Positions 29,220-41,100 of a DNA stretch of 64,000 nucleotides are shown in pieces. Origin of the DNA: Isochrysis galbana (lineage: Eukaryota; Haptophyta; Isochrysidales; Isochrysidaceae); contig CM030935.1 in assembly GCA_018136815.1 (NCBI GenBank), positions 3,341,999 to 3,405,998 on the forward strand, given 5' to 3'. Within the stretch, counting starts at the first letter, position 1. Every line of letters begins with the position of its first letter. A program made the position numbers and the translations under genes. The notes below the pieces were generated by a model. It worked only from the letters and a program-made list of their open reading frames with translations, ran no database searches and was not told where the DNA came from.

Positions 29220-31685
29220 TTACCTGCGTCTTCCGGCAGCCTCGCGTGCATCGTTCCTTGTGTTGACCCTTTTTCCGAGAAGATCGAGCTCGTACTTCAA
29301 GTCGCGCCAAAGCTGTTTGGTGGCCTCGGAATCGAAGAGAAATGTGAAGTCGTCAGCGAGTCGAGGCTGGTTTTGGCTAGTAAGTGACATCAGACTGGCA
29401 AGCGCGTATGTTTGCCGCGGAGTGCCACAAAGTTCACCCGGCCGCCAAGCCCATGGAGCGAAGCACGGGTCCTCCGTTTCTGATGCAACGGAGCCAACGT
29501 GACGGTGCCCGGCAGTGACATCGTAAGCGAACGTTGCAATCACTTTCCCCAGGCTTGCGCACGTGATCTCACTAGGCAAGCCCGACGGCAGCCTTCTCGA
29601 GAGCGACCGGTACCATCCGACAACATGAGGATCGCGGGCGCACACATCGTCTCCCGCGCTTGATGGCAGATGTTCCGTTGCGCTGCCATTTGTATACGGG
29701 TTCTGCACGAGAATCTCGTCCAGAAAGCGAACGACGTAGTCGTGAAGCACGCCGTATAGATCCTCGCCGTCTTCATCCATGGGCAGTACGATCGAATCTA
29801 CGCTGCGTGCGGCGCTCCGCTCAAGCATTGGTGTCCAATGGAGGGTGGAGTTGCCGAACGCGAACACATCATGCATGGCTTGTTCGGTGAGGGCAGTAGC
29901 TCGGCGAATGTATGCCTTTTCATCGAGTAGCATCACTTTTGCCGCGTAATTAACCGCGTCGGTGCGATATGTGAGTGCCTGCATGAGCTGACGCAGCGGG
30001 TGCTTGGGCGGGAGCTCCTCTTTGGATGTGATGGAAAGCGCGTTGCCGTACGTTAAATGCATTGACAAGAGATGGTCAACCAAAGTCACGACAGCAAAGA
30101 GCGTGCCGCGGAAGGCGAGCTTGGCATGTAGCCAGCCGTCCCTCCACGCGGAACATTTGTACCGCCAACCAAGAAACCCAAAGTGCCAAGAGCAAGAACG
30201 GCCCGTCCCCAACTCACCGTCAGGTGTGAAGGTGACTCCTTTCCGTACGATGGCGAGGATGTGGCCATTGCGGTCAAAGTATGCATCTGCTCCGAGGTCA
30301 TCGAAGCCGGGCTTCTGCTCCAAGATAGTGGCGAAACCAAGGATAACTGCATAATAAGCCCCAGGCGGCGCGTCGGTCCCGGCCGGCCCGGGATGAGTTC
30401 GATTGATCTTGACGATCCGATGTTGCCCGATACCATCGAAAACAAGTGATTCGAGAGCTCGATCAGAATAGCGATACGCACTCCACATATCGGCGGGCTG
30501 CTCTCCTAGCATCCACCCACAGCCATCCACACCCACAGGCTCGTTGCCCCAAGGCATAAGGTTTCTGTTTGTGGGCCATGCATATTCTCCGATTGAAGTG
30601 CGGATCACCGTCATCGGGTTCTCACCCTCTTGCCAATCCCCTTGTCCTGAGAGGGGCAAAATGGCCGACAAATGGTGCGCCAAGATCGGCGGAAAAGAGA
30701 CGAATAGCGAATAACTGGGTTGTGAATGCATCGTGTTGGACATCACAAGCGCACCTTGAGCGGACTGTTCGAAATAGATCGCTGGGCTGTGCATCACATC
30801 GCCAATTATATCGAAGGCCTCGTCATCGTCTTGGTGGATGTTTGAAGTTTGCACAAGCACGCCGGCATATCCTGCGGGAGCTTTTTCGAGTATCACCTTC
30901 GATTGTTAAGTGGGAGGAGGGAGGGTTTGTTAGGCAAGGGCTCGGCTGCATGTATTGGTTGAATATGGACGGAGTGACCTCCAGTGCAATCGCCCATCGA
31001 GCATGCTCGGCACACCTGTTCGAACGGCCTGTACACCACCCATGCTGCCAATGGCGTCCATTTGTCCCCCGGTTCACGATCATCAAGCGCCACAAACGTC
31101 CAGAGCAGCAGGGAAGCCAGTCTACAGTACCCTTCCATGCGATGGTCAAAGTGAGTCATCACGTACATCATCTGCAGCGAGCAAAGGGAATATGCAGAAA
31201 ATGTTTGATGCATTGATGCTTGTCTGTGCAGCTACGCATGTGGGAGTCTTGGCTGTATAGACGCCCATCAACCTGCAGGAACTTCTCGCGTCGAAAGCGA
31301 TGTGTTGCAAGGGTCGTTAGCAAGGTGAATCCATCCACCTGCGATCAGGAATGGGAGTGTGATGGGTGGAGCGTATCACGCAGCACTCCTGCGCTCCACT
31401 CTTGACGCTTAGGCGCACACGGACCAGCTCAAAAAGACGTGCCGCTGCGCTGCTTGTGAAGGCGAGCGCCGCAGTATTATTTGCAGCCGTCGTGGGCATC
31501 TTGAGAAGTTCATCCCCGTGCCACGCAATTTCTTCCGTGGCCTCGTGCTGTTGTCGGAGAATGGCACCCGTCGACTCGCGGATGACCTCATGCACATCGC
31601 CGAGATCGAGCTCTTGTGTTTGGGACAGCAGAGGAGCCGCCTGTGCTGAGTAGAGCGCGGCGGCCACCAGCACACCCCACCTCAT
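29220..31685 (-). CDS. Secreted lipoxygenase-like protein
   Basis: Exons 31685-31380, 31338-31273, 31171-31016 and 30896-29220 sum to 2205 nt (734 residues). All introns are GT-AG and in phase 0. It starts with a signal peptide, MRWGVLVAAALYSAQA. The C-terminal catalytic part follows the lipoxygenase plan. An H-x4-H pair in VDHLLSMHL (about H451 and H456) is followed by NALSITSKEELPPKHPLRQL and LTYRTDAVNY. VGWYRSLSRRLPSGLP comes next, then a third histidine in TAGHRHVGS (about 640-642). These are the positions of the iron ligands in lipoxygenases, which oxygenate polyunsaturated fatty acids. The usual Asn after the third His is replaced by Gly. It resembles bacterial lipoxygenase-like proteins more than plant ones. 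Export would make it an extracellular or lumenal enzyme. Confidence 0.7.
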
Positions 31686-32120
31686 CCGCCGTGGTTGGGG
31701 GGGGGGGGGGGGGGGGGAGATAGAGAGAAGGAGAGTAGGGGGCCGCTGCTCGAAGACTCCGTGAACTCCTTCCCAAGTTGGCCCGAAACGATTAGCGTGT
31801 CTTCCTTCCTTTCCTCTTTACCTGGGAATGATAGGACAACTGAGGCGAGCGAGCAAGGAGCTTACGATCGAACGAACTGAACCAATAAATATACTAGTAG
31901 TACTATAAATAGTAGTACGTACTCCTACTCTAACTCTACTCCTAGTAGATGGACCGATCTAGCGGAATTCTGCCTGGTTCTCTTCAGGTGGCAGAACGGA
32001 CCCAGTTCTTCAATACTTGGTTTTTCCGGAAGAAATGTACGAGTACTCCTACCCCAAGTCCAAGTCAAGTTCCTTTCTCTAAGGACTAAGGAGCACAAGC
32101 TCAATCTCTACTTCTACTTT

Positions 32121-32300
32121 AATAATTAGGGGTCAATGGGGGCCTCGCGCCCCCGTGCCTCCATCGCAGACACCCCCTGGATGGGCCTGCACAACCGTCC
32201 TCAGCTCCTGCCTGCTAGCTGCTGGCAGGGGTTGAGCAATCAACACACAACACACAACTGTACAACTGTCCAGACCCTCGCCGGCTCGCCGGGCGAGCGC
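32121..32300 (+). repeat. Dispersed repeat family A, copy 3
   Basis: GGGGTCAATGGGGGCCTCGC followed by CATCGCAGACACCCCCTGG and a CTGGCAGGGGTTGAGCAATC block parallels 4096-4215, with divergence in the middle. Confidence 0.6.
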
Positions 32301-33212
32301 GAGCGCCGCGCGCCGCACGCATTCACCTGCACTTGCTCCTCATCGAACTGAGTACTGACCCCCCCTCACCATCGAGCCACATGCCATCCGAGCCGCCAGG
32401 AAGGCACCCAGGGCCGGCGAGGCGAGCGAAGGAGAGGCAGGAGAGGCTAGGGGCACTGCCCCAGCCTTCATCCACTGCCCCCGAGCTGCCCCAGCTGGCC
32501 CTCTGGGGGGACCCGAGGGCTGAGGGACTCCCCAGAGGGGGGCCATGGCGCGCGCAGGCGCAACGCGCCGCAGGAGAGCGAAGAGAACGACGAGAAAAGA
32601 AGAAAAGAACGACAAATTAATAAACGACGCGACTCGACGTACAACAGACATAAGCAGACAAAAGAGGTAATCTCACGCTTGTTTGCGATGCATATGCATA
32701 TGCATATGCGCGGGGCGTCGCGCGACAGATGGATGCCGCAAAGCCGCAAACGCGCGGCGTTGGTTGAAGAGAAGACGCGAGAAGCGGGCGGGGCTGAGAC
32801 CCCCAGGGGCACGAAGTGTCACATACAACAGGCGCTTACGTTTGTTTTGCCACAGGAACACCCCACACCCCACAGGCCGCAGCAGGTCTGCCCCAGCGCC
32901 CCAGCCCACCCCTCGCACTTGGCACTTGGCCTTGGCCCGACGTAGTGCATGCTGCATGCGCCCCCCCCTCCCCCTCCGATACCAAAGACAAAGGAATGAA
33001 GGCTCGCCCAAGCAGGCGGCGCTGTCGCCATGCGCCGTGCGTCATGCGGCCCGCGCCACATGGCCCAAGCCGAGCATCCTGCTTCAGCGCATGTAGTACA
33101 TGCATGTAGGATGTAGGTTCGGCGCGGGTTCGCGCTCGGCCGCGGGGGGAGAAAGGGGGGGAGGGGGGGGGGGCGACGGAGTGGCTAGGGGCTGGGGGCG
33201 CGGTTCTAACTT

Positions 33213-33266
33213 TAGCACGGTGCTAGATATCTAGATATCTTAGATATCTAGGCCTAGGCCTAGGCC
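33213..33266. repeat. Cluster of nested short palindromes
   Basis: TAGCAC-G-GTGCTA is followed by three AGATATCT units and then repeated AGGCCT units. The whole 54-base tract is built of self-complementary 6- to 8-mers. Confidence 0.7.
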
Positions 33267-33502
33267 GAAAAATCCACTAGAGCTACCTATCCAGGGATCC
33301 AGGGCGGCGAGCCGGTTTTCCGGACCGAGTGGGGGTCCGGATCTGTTTTTGGCCCATGTGATCCCCAATGTGGGCTGGGTCACAAAATCACGAGTGCTCA
33401 GCCCTCGCGCCAACGAAAGCGTTCGCTGAACAAGTTGGGACGCCTCGGCTGCCTCCGCGCTCCCTCGCGGCCCTTCGCTCTCGCAATCAAAATCAGCTTC
33501 AG

Positions 33503-34500
33503 TGCTCTCCGGATCGGGCTGTATGGTCGAGCCAAAGCCGGGTGTGTACGAGCCGCGGAAGAAACTCAGTCATCAAGAATTTGTCGTCGCGCACACCACC
33601 TTTGGCCGCGTCGCTTCTGTGCACCTCTCCATCCCGATGCCGGAGGAGCGTCCACTTTATCGAGAGCTCTTCGAGCGTCATGCGGTGATTCTCGGGGACA
33701 TGAACCAAACGTGGAATAGGTTGATCAATCTCGGCCGTATCGTTGACCCAGTCTCTTTTGCCGCAGCGTATATGCCGTCGTACCTACCATCCTGCGACAT
33801 GGATCAATTCAATAGCATTCCGCCCAGGTGAGCAACTTGATTGCATCTGTATTCTGTTCCGCGAGTCTTTACTCGCGACCAAGTGGGTCAGACTCGCGAC
33901 CGAGTGGGTCAGTCTGCATGCGTACCGCGTGCAAGAGCCCATCAACACGTCAGTCGACACATTGAATGACCGCCCGTTGTAGCTTTGACCAAGTTGTGAT
34001 CAACAAGAAGAAAGGACTCGTTGCCGTTGAGCTTGCTGAGAAACAAGTGGCACACTTACAGAAGGTTCGTGTGTTTCCACGGAAGCAAATACTCAATCGC
34101 CCAGATCTGTGCTCAGATCACGTAAGCGTTGAGGCTGTGGTGAGGAAGAGGAATGGAGAAAAGATCCGCTGTGCTACTTGGAACGTGGCGGATCCGTGGT
34201 ACTTCGGAAGATTTATCCCACAGGCAGCCTTAGGGTTTGCCAAGAACGATGAAAGTCTACGGCTGGCCCAAATACGTGGTCACGTGTCAATTCTCCTGCG
34301 TCGATCCGACTGTGTCGCTTTGCAAGAAGTGCCACATGCTCTGGCCCCTTTCCTCGAGGATGACGCCTCACAAGCCGGCTTTGGCTTGCGTAAGTCCACA
34401 TTGTGTCCCAGCAAACGTGATACAGATGAAGATCGCAATGAAAATTGCCCACTTATCATGCTGTTCATCCGCACTGAGTACGCTGGGACCAGTGATATTG
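33503..34500 (+). CDS. Protein with tandem endonuclease/exonuclease/phosphatase (EEP) domains, partial
   Basis: Exon 33503-33827 is joined by a GT-AG intron to 33983 onward, and the frame stays open to the assembly gap at 34501. The first part is the end of one EEP domain: FGRVASVHLSIPMPE, HAVILGDMNQTWNRL (GDMN), VDPVSFAAAY, FDQVVINK, and SDHVSVEAVV with the catalytic Asp-His. Immediately after, a second EEP domain starts: KIRCATWNVADPWYFGRF and DCVALQEVPHAL. Such domains cleave phosphodiester or phosphate bonds; the substrate is not predictable. The 5' exons are not resolved (an acceptor AG precedes 33503) and the 3' end is lost in the gap. Confidence 0.65.
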
Positions 34501-34600
34501 NNNNNNNNNNNNNNNNNNNNNNNNNNNNNNNNNNNNNNNNNNNNNNNNNNNNNNNNNNNNNNNNNNNNNNNNNNNNNNNNNNNNNNNNNNNNNNNNNNNN
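34501..34600. other. Assembly gap (100 N)
   Basis: Exactly 100 unknown bases, a placeholder length. It interrupts the EEP-domain gene. The sequence after it belongs to repeat family F, so the gap probably contains collapsed repeat. Confidence 1.
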
Positions 34601-34790
34601 GCCCCAACTCCTGGCCGAGGCAGTGCGCGCGGCCTCCCCGGAACCAGCTCTCCGCTAAAGAGGGAACTGGGGAAGGGGGAGGGGGTTGTTAGGGGTAAAG
34701 GTGGGTAGAAGGGAGGTCCACAAGCACACTGCCTCACCCCGCACGTGTAGCGGTGATTTTTAAGAAGATTTTTTTTATTCCACTCCTTAG
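34601..34790 (+). repeat. Dispersed repeat family F, copy 1
   Basis: CTGGCCGAGGCAGTGCGCGC is followed by GGGGAAGGGGGAGG, CACTGCCTCACCCCGCACGTG and CGGTGATTTTTAAGAAG. The corresponding series is at 45600-45780. It is non-coding and starts at the gap edge. Confidence 0.6.
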
Positions 34791-35104
34791 GGTTGGCTAT
34801 GCGCTTTTAGCTTTTAGCTTTTATCTATGTTTGTGTTAATTTAAGTCAAATGCGATCTTGAGAACCCATTTTTCTTGTCCCCAACTCTATCTGCTCTCGA
34901 GGTGTGCAAGCAGGAATCACATGCAGTCATACCCACGGTAGTTGTGTTCGACTGATGCCACCGTCCATGGAAGGGACCGTTTGCCCAACCTTGCAAGTGT
35001 CGACAAGGTACTGAGGCGCCGCCACCAAGCGACTTGTGATGAGAACTCGAGCTTCTCTGCCATGGCGAAGATGATCTCCTTGTACATAGCAGGTGACCTT
35101 GAGC

Positions 35105-36033
35105 TCAAAACTCGAAGTCTTCTGCCATGTTGAGTATCTCCTTCTTGTACATCTTCTTGTAGTCCTCTGCAAGCTCATCGTAAAACTTCTTGACCGAGGG
35201 CAAACCACCAATCGTCTTGCGCACGGCGCAAAGGCCAGGGAATGGTTTGAAGGCGTAGGCGCCCACGCCATCGTAGAACCCGCACGCGACGAAAGACACG
35301 GCGACAGAGATGTAAAAGTCGGCAATGGTGAGCGTGGTTCCCACCGCGTGCCCGTTCTTGCCGTGCTTCTGCACAAAGGCCTCGCACTTGGACATTTGAA
35401 CAAAGGCCGGACCTGCCGTGACCATCTCCTTGCGCGCCGCCTCCTTGCCCTCCTGGTCCAGGTTTTTGCCTGCATCGTTGATGAGTGGCGAGATTCCGTC
35501 AAAAGCGTCGATGAGCTCGTCGACGTGCGCGGCTTCGATCGGGTCCTCAGGGTAAAGCCTGAAACAGGAGGAGTCCGTTTGCGCTCAGTTGGAACCAACC
35601 CGGAGATGTAGCAGTGTGGAGAACAGCCGCATAAAGGCAATGCTACGGTCCAAGACCAGACGAGCAAGAGGGCTCACCCCGTCTGCTTGCCAATGAAGCG
35701 GAGAATCGCCTTTTGTTGCGCAATCTCAGTGCCATCCGCGAGCGTGAGAACGGGCATCTGGCCAAAGGGCGTGCTCGGCTTGCGCTCGGCCCACTCAGAG
35801 AAACCGATCCGCTCATCAGTAAACTGGATGCCGGCGTATGCGAGTGCGAGGCGAGACGCCTCGGCGCGCCCAGCGAGCGGGAAGTAGGAGAGCTGACACT
35901 TGGCGAGAAGCGACATGACAGTGTTGTGGAAAAACGAAACCTTGCGGGAGGGCAGACACCTAGCAGCGAAGAGAGTGCGGGAGGGAAAGGGGGCGGGATT
36001 CAGAAGGGCTGGAAAGCGCGCGGCGCGAGGCAT
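35105..36033 (-). CDS. Glutathione S-transferase (sigma-like)
   Basis: Exons 36033-35678 and 35558-35105 total 810 nt (269 residues) and are joined through a GT-AG intron in phase 2 (KQTG-LYPED). The core begins at an internal Met (35916): LSYFPLAGRAEASRLALAYA, GQMPVLTLADG (cis-Pro), and QQKAILRFIGKQ. This is the thioredoxin-fold GSH site. The helical C-terminal domain ends in TLTIADFYISVAVSF, PFPGLCAVRKTIGGLPSVKK. The enzyme conjugates glutathione to electrophiles or isomerises substrates. If translation starts at 36033, the extra 39 residues (Arg-rich, no acidic residues) look like a mitochondrial or plastid transit peptide; starting at 35916 gives a 230-residue cytosolic form. A weak echo of the last codons of the gene is at 35045-35090. 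Confidence 0.88.
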
Positions 36034-36278
36034 GGGGGCTCGAAACAGAAGTCTCTACCCTCTGAACCGCTTCCCCTCGCGCGTCTCGAATCATCCTTCC
36101 TGCCTTGCTCCTCCTTCCTTCTCCCTCTCGCTGAACTCTCTGATGGCGCCTCTCTCTCTCTCTTCCTCTCTCTCTTCCTCTCTCTCTCTGGAGAGGAAGT
36201 GAGCGGGGCATGTGTGGGATGGTGCGGGCCTTGTCGACGTGGGGAGCAGAAATGGGGAGGCTGCGCGTCGAGGAAGAG

Positions 36279-36328
36279 AGAGAGAGAGAGAGAGGAGGGT
36301 GGGAACTGAGAGGAGGGACAACGCAGCG

Positions 36329-36370
<42 letters not shown>

Positions 36371-36552
36371 GAGCAACGGAGCGACGCCGTGCGTAGATCA
36401 AAGGTAAACGAAATCGTTATTTGATCTTCTTTGCGACTCTGAGCCGACCGAAGCGGGGAGCGCGGGTCGTACATCAGAGAGAACGTGGAGAGTTGCCACT
36501 TCCAAAGAGGAAGAAACCAACCTATCACTATAGTTTTGTGCGCGGAGGGTGA

Positions 36553-36583
<31 letters not shown>

Positions 36584-36790
36584 GAAGGGAGACAGGCAGA
36601 GAGAGAGAGAGAGGGACGACCCCCCCCCCGACGGAGAGGCCGAGGCGGCGCCGCCGACGCCGCGCGCGCGCGCGCCTTCTCCTCGTTTTCTTTTTTCGCC
36701 CTCTCTCTCTCTCATCCCTCCCTCCTCCTCTCTCTCTTCTCTCTCTCGCTCCCTCTCTTCTCTCTCTCCCTCTCCCTCTCTCTCTTTCTC
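36279..36790. repeat. (GA)n and (CT)n microsatellite cluster
   Basis: Separate GA runs are at about 36279-36293, 36341-36366, 36560-36582 and 36600-36614. CT-rich DNA at 36705-36790 is separated from them by GC-rich DNA. Long ORFs in this stretch are repeat translations. Confidence 0.85.
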
Positions 36791-36839
36791 CCCCCCCGAT
36801 GGATGGATGGTGATGAAGGACCATTGTTTTCCATCCCTC

Positions 36840-37140
36840 CTCGGTGTCCAAGGGTTCCCCAGGGACCCCCTTTATCTGCCCCCCCAGAACCCCCCCCCCC
36901 CCCCCCCCCCCCCCGCGAACCCCCTCAAACCCACGAAAATCCATGGCGTCTGTGAGTGTGAGTGACTCCCCCGCCTTGTCCGGCCCATGGAGGTTTATTT
37001 TGGGAGAATGGGAGGATCGCGCGCATGAGGGAATCAAAGCAGTAAATGTCGGGCGAATCCCCATAAGAAACGCGGAGGTTCCGCGTCGGCGTCGGACGTC
37101 GGCCGATCGCCGGCTGTCGGCCTCGCAATGGCTGCCAGCT
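36840..37140 (+). repeat. Dispersed repeat family E, copy 2
   Basis: GGTGTCCAAGGGTTCCCCAGGG, a C-run at about 36893-36914, GGTTTATTTTGGGAGAATGG and CCCATAAGAAACGCGGAGG are followed by GGCCGATCGCCGGC-like text. It mirrors 8990-9290. Confidence 0.6.
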
Positions 37141-37605
37141 GTTCAATGAGGAACCCAGCGCCAGCGCTCTGCGCTCTGCCCCGTGACCCCAAATTTCGCG
37201 CTTTTCCCCTTGGCTTCGCGCCCACGTTTCGGTCGAAAAGTGTTTTCTCTTCGAGCTCACCGAATTATCTCACAAACAAATTCATGGAAACCGTTTAATC
37301 TGGCCGGGGCCAACAGAGCAACAGAGAGCAACAGAGCAGCGGAGCAGCGGACTGGACGGCCCGTGGGGCTCGGCGGGAGTTTTCTTGTAGTCGCCGCCTT
37401 GACTCGATAGAAGCGCGTCCTGTCCAAGACGCGGCAGCCTCTTACTCTACTACTAAAGAGGCGGATCGGATCGTCTGGAAGAGAGAGACTCTCTCTCTCT
37501 GCAATCGAATTGTTTTCTCTCTCTTCCCCTCGCGCTCCCTCCTCTAAATCAAGTAAACAGCTCCTTTTTGTGTTTGTTCTCTCTCTCGGTCTTTCGTTCA
37601 AGCCC

Positions 37606-37830
<225 letters not shown>

Positions 37831-38000
37831 GGATATCTCTTGCTTTCTTCTCTCTCCTCCTCAGCTTCTCTCGTTTCTTCCCTTCAGAAGAGGGAATATA
37901 TACCTCTGGTTCGTTCTTCTTCTTCGCGTAGTCAGTCGTCTCTCTCCTTTTTGCCCGTCCTCTGTTTTTCTCTCTCTTTCTCTCTTTCTCTCTTTCTCTC

Positions 38001-38063
<63 letters not shown>

Positions 38064-38147
38064 GCCCCCCCCCACCCCACCCCACCCGGTCCCCCCCCCT
38101 CCCCCCCCCACCCGGCCAACCCACAGTCTCCCTCCTCTCCCCACCAG

Positions 38148-41100
38148 ATGGGTCGCGGCTCGACCCCCTCTTCCTCCTCCCTTCTCCCTGCTCCCCACCC
38201 CATATTCCACAGCGACGCCCCTCCCCCCGCAGCCCTCTCTCTCTCTTCCGGCACTCCTCTCTCTCTCTCCCACGAGCAGAGGGAGGAGTGGTGCTCGGAG
38301 GCCGCCGGTGAGGCAGCCGCCAAGCGCTCAGGACTCGCGTATGACGCTCTGCGCCTGCTTGGATCGGTCGAGCTGACGCTCACGCTCCCGGAGAAGGCGA
38401 AGCCGAATGTGGTGAGCAGGAGGGGGGGTGGGGAAAGGAGGTGTGGGGGTCGGTGGGTGGGGGGAGGCGGGAGCAAGGGGCGGGGGAAAGGGGGGGACGG
38501 AGAGGATGGCGACGATGGGGGGATGAGGGGGGGGGGTGAGAAGGGGGGAGGCGGTAGAATGAGAGAAGTTGAGAATGAGGATGGCTGATGCCAAGCTTGT
38601 GAAACGGGACAGGCCATAGGGGCGGGGAGGGGCCGAAGGCATTCCGTTTTTGGTTTGGAGGGAAGCGACACCTATGAGTGGGAGGCGAGGGCGCAGGAAG
38701 CGGAAAGGTAGGGGATAGCGAGGAGAGCGGTCGCGTGTGGCGGTCTCTCCATGATGGGGCTGCACGGCGTGGCGACAGCCGAGGGGACGGTGTGTCCTGG
38801 TGTTGCGCAATGCGTCACGACGGCTGGGCGAGACCTTCCGACGTGCGTCCGCTCACTCCAAGCGCCTCTCGCCGCGCCGCGCCGCTTGCAGGTACTTGGC
38901 ATAGCGCAATGGCCAGTCAAACCACGCCCAGCAGAGGCGCGCTGGGGCTGGCCGCGCAAGGCGGCGTCGCCGCCGCTCGAACACTGGGACCGAGCTACGG
39001 GTGAGGTTCTCGGACAGGGCTTTTGCTCGGTCCACAAGATGCTCAGGGCACTCTACAGCGGCCGGTTGCTGTGCGATGAGCCCTTCTCCTGCGAGCTGCT
39101 CGACGCCGTGACAACGCTTACCATACCCGACCCAGAGTTATGGGGATGCCCGCTCGTTCGCTGCCTAGTGGTGCCGCCCGCCAATTGGCCAGCCGAACAT
39201 GCACAAGAGGCGAGCCACACGGACGCAGGCAAGCGACGGCCGGCGGGCAAGCGGCGGATGTCAGCCAAGACAGATGAGGCCGCTGACGATCGCGCCGTGC
39301 CACGTGCTTGGTGGGAGAGTGGCTTGTTGCGCGTGCGCGTACGCGTGCATGTCTACATGAGCCGGCTCCTTCTCTACCTGATCGCGCACCCCTCGATCCG
39401 CGTGCTGATGGAGCATCTGAGGCCGCCCGATGGCGCCATGCCGACGCCAGTCGCTCGGCTGCCATCATACCCGCCCTGCTTTCGCTCACACGGCGGCGCG
39501 CAGGCCTCGCCATTTTCACTCGAGGGGGTGATGAAGTCTGTCGAGCACGCCGGCTACCGAGAGGCCACTCCACCCGCCGGCCTTGCACTTGAGCTCAAGC
39601 AGTACCAACGGCAGACGCTCGCATGGATGCTTGACATGGAGGCGTTGCCGCGTGGCATCAACTCGCTCTTTTGGGAGGTGCGTCCCTTCGCTGACGGTGG
39701 CGCGCCCTTCCACTACTCGCCGCAGCTGGGCGAGATGCGGCTGGCAGCCCCTCCCGAGATGCGCGGCGGCGTGCTGGCCGAGGAGATGGGGCTGGGCAAG
39801 ACGCTTGAGGTGGTCAGCCTTGTGCTCGCCACTCGCGGCCTGCCGCCCGAGGCGCCGACCGTCAACGCGCCCATTGGCTCGCGTGCGACGCTTGTCGTTG
39901 TGCCACCCACGCTCGTCGCCCAGTGGCACGCCGAGATCGCCAAGTCGCTCGGCTCAGCCTCGACGTTACGCGTTGCCAAGTATACCGTGGCCGGTCTGAT
40001 CAAGCGCGACATGGCAGGCACATGGCGCAAGCGGGCCGAGGCGCTATCCAACCACGACATCGTCATCACCACCTATGGAGCGCTCGATAGGTGTGCATGC
40101 GCGCTGGCCGCCATCGTGTGGCGGCGCATCGTCCTCGACGAGATGCAGGAAGTCCGCTCCTCCACCACCGAGTTGGCGCGGAAGTGCGAACGGCTCGCCT
40201 CCGGCCGCCGGTGGATGGTCTCAGGCACGCCGCTCTACGACAAGATCTCTGACCTACAAGGCGAGCTCTACTTCTTGCGCGTTTCGCCCTTCGGCGCTGG
40301 CCACGAGGACGGCTTCTGGCACCACGTCATTGGCCAGCCGTGGGAAGAGCGCTCCGAAGCTGCGCTTGACGCGTTACAGCTCCTGCTGAGCGGCGTGATG
40401 ATGCGCCACTCGAAGAGCCAGACCACGCTTGACGGCGTGCCCATCTTGGCGCTCCCGCCGCGCACGATCAGCTACCGGCCCGTCGGCTTGCAAGGGGCGG
40501 AGCTGGCCGCATACGCGCATCTGGAGGGCCTCATTGTTGGCGAGATCCGCCGGTCTGCTTCCATCTCGCGCTCGGGCGATGCCGGCCACGACCCTCGTGG
40601 CCATGAGGGCGCGCGATCGCTCTTGCAGCAGGGGTTGCGGTTGTTACGCGAGGCGGCGGTCGCATGCCACTTGATCAGTGGTGGTGCGGGGTGCTTTGAC
40701 CAGCTGCGCCAGCTCGAAGAGATCTCGCGGGCCCGGCTGCAGGCGGCTATCGCGAGTGGTACGGTGGGCGGCACGCGCCCTGGCGATTGGGTGCTCGAGG
40801 CCTCAGACGGGGCGCCCGCGCTCTTCTTGCGCCGCATGAGCCCGTCGGCAGCCATAGTCCATTTAGGCTCGGCAGACCGCCTCCAATCGGAAAGACACAT
40901 TGCTGACCGCTTCCACGACCCCTCCTTTAACGCGGACATGGTGCGGCACGCCCATGCAACAGCGCGCGTCCATGATCGCTCGCGCTCCTACGCCGTCGAC
41001 CGCCTGCAAACCAAGCTCGACACGGCCACATCCAAAGTTTCCGCACTTAGCGACGAGGCGCGCACCGCCGCGAGAGACGCCGCCCGCTTCCGCTGGAGAT

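Larger units (their letters stand above)
31686..33502. other. Spacer with homopolymers and repeats; no gene called
   Basis: A run of about 22 G at 31697-31718 lies just upstream of the lipoxygenase-like start. An AT-rich stretch is at 31880-32110 and a family A copy at 32121-32300. (ATGCAT)-type palindromes are at 32688-32706, G-rich DNA at 33140-33175, and a cluster of short palindromes at 33213-33266. ORFs here lack motifs. Confidence 0.4.

Noticed and set aside
34917-35108. Duplicated GST last exon
   Set aside because: Only about 12 residues resemble the GST end (MYKEIIFAMAE); too short and diverged to call.
36500-37064. Gene in the GA/CT region upstream of the SHPRH-like gene
   Set aside because: ORFs consist of simple repeats and the stretch matches dispersed repeat family E.
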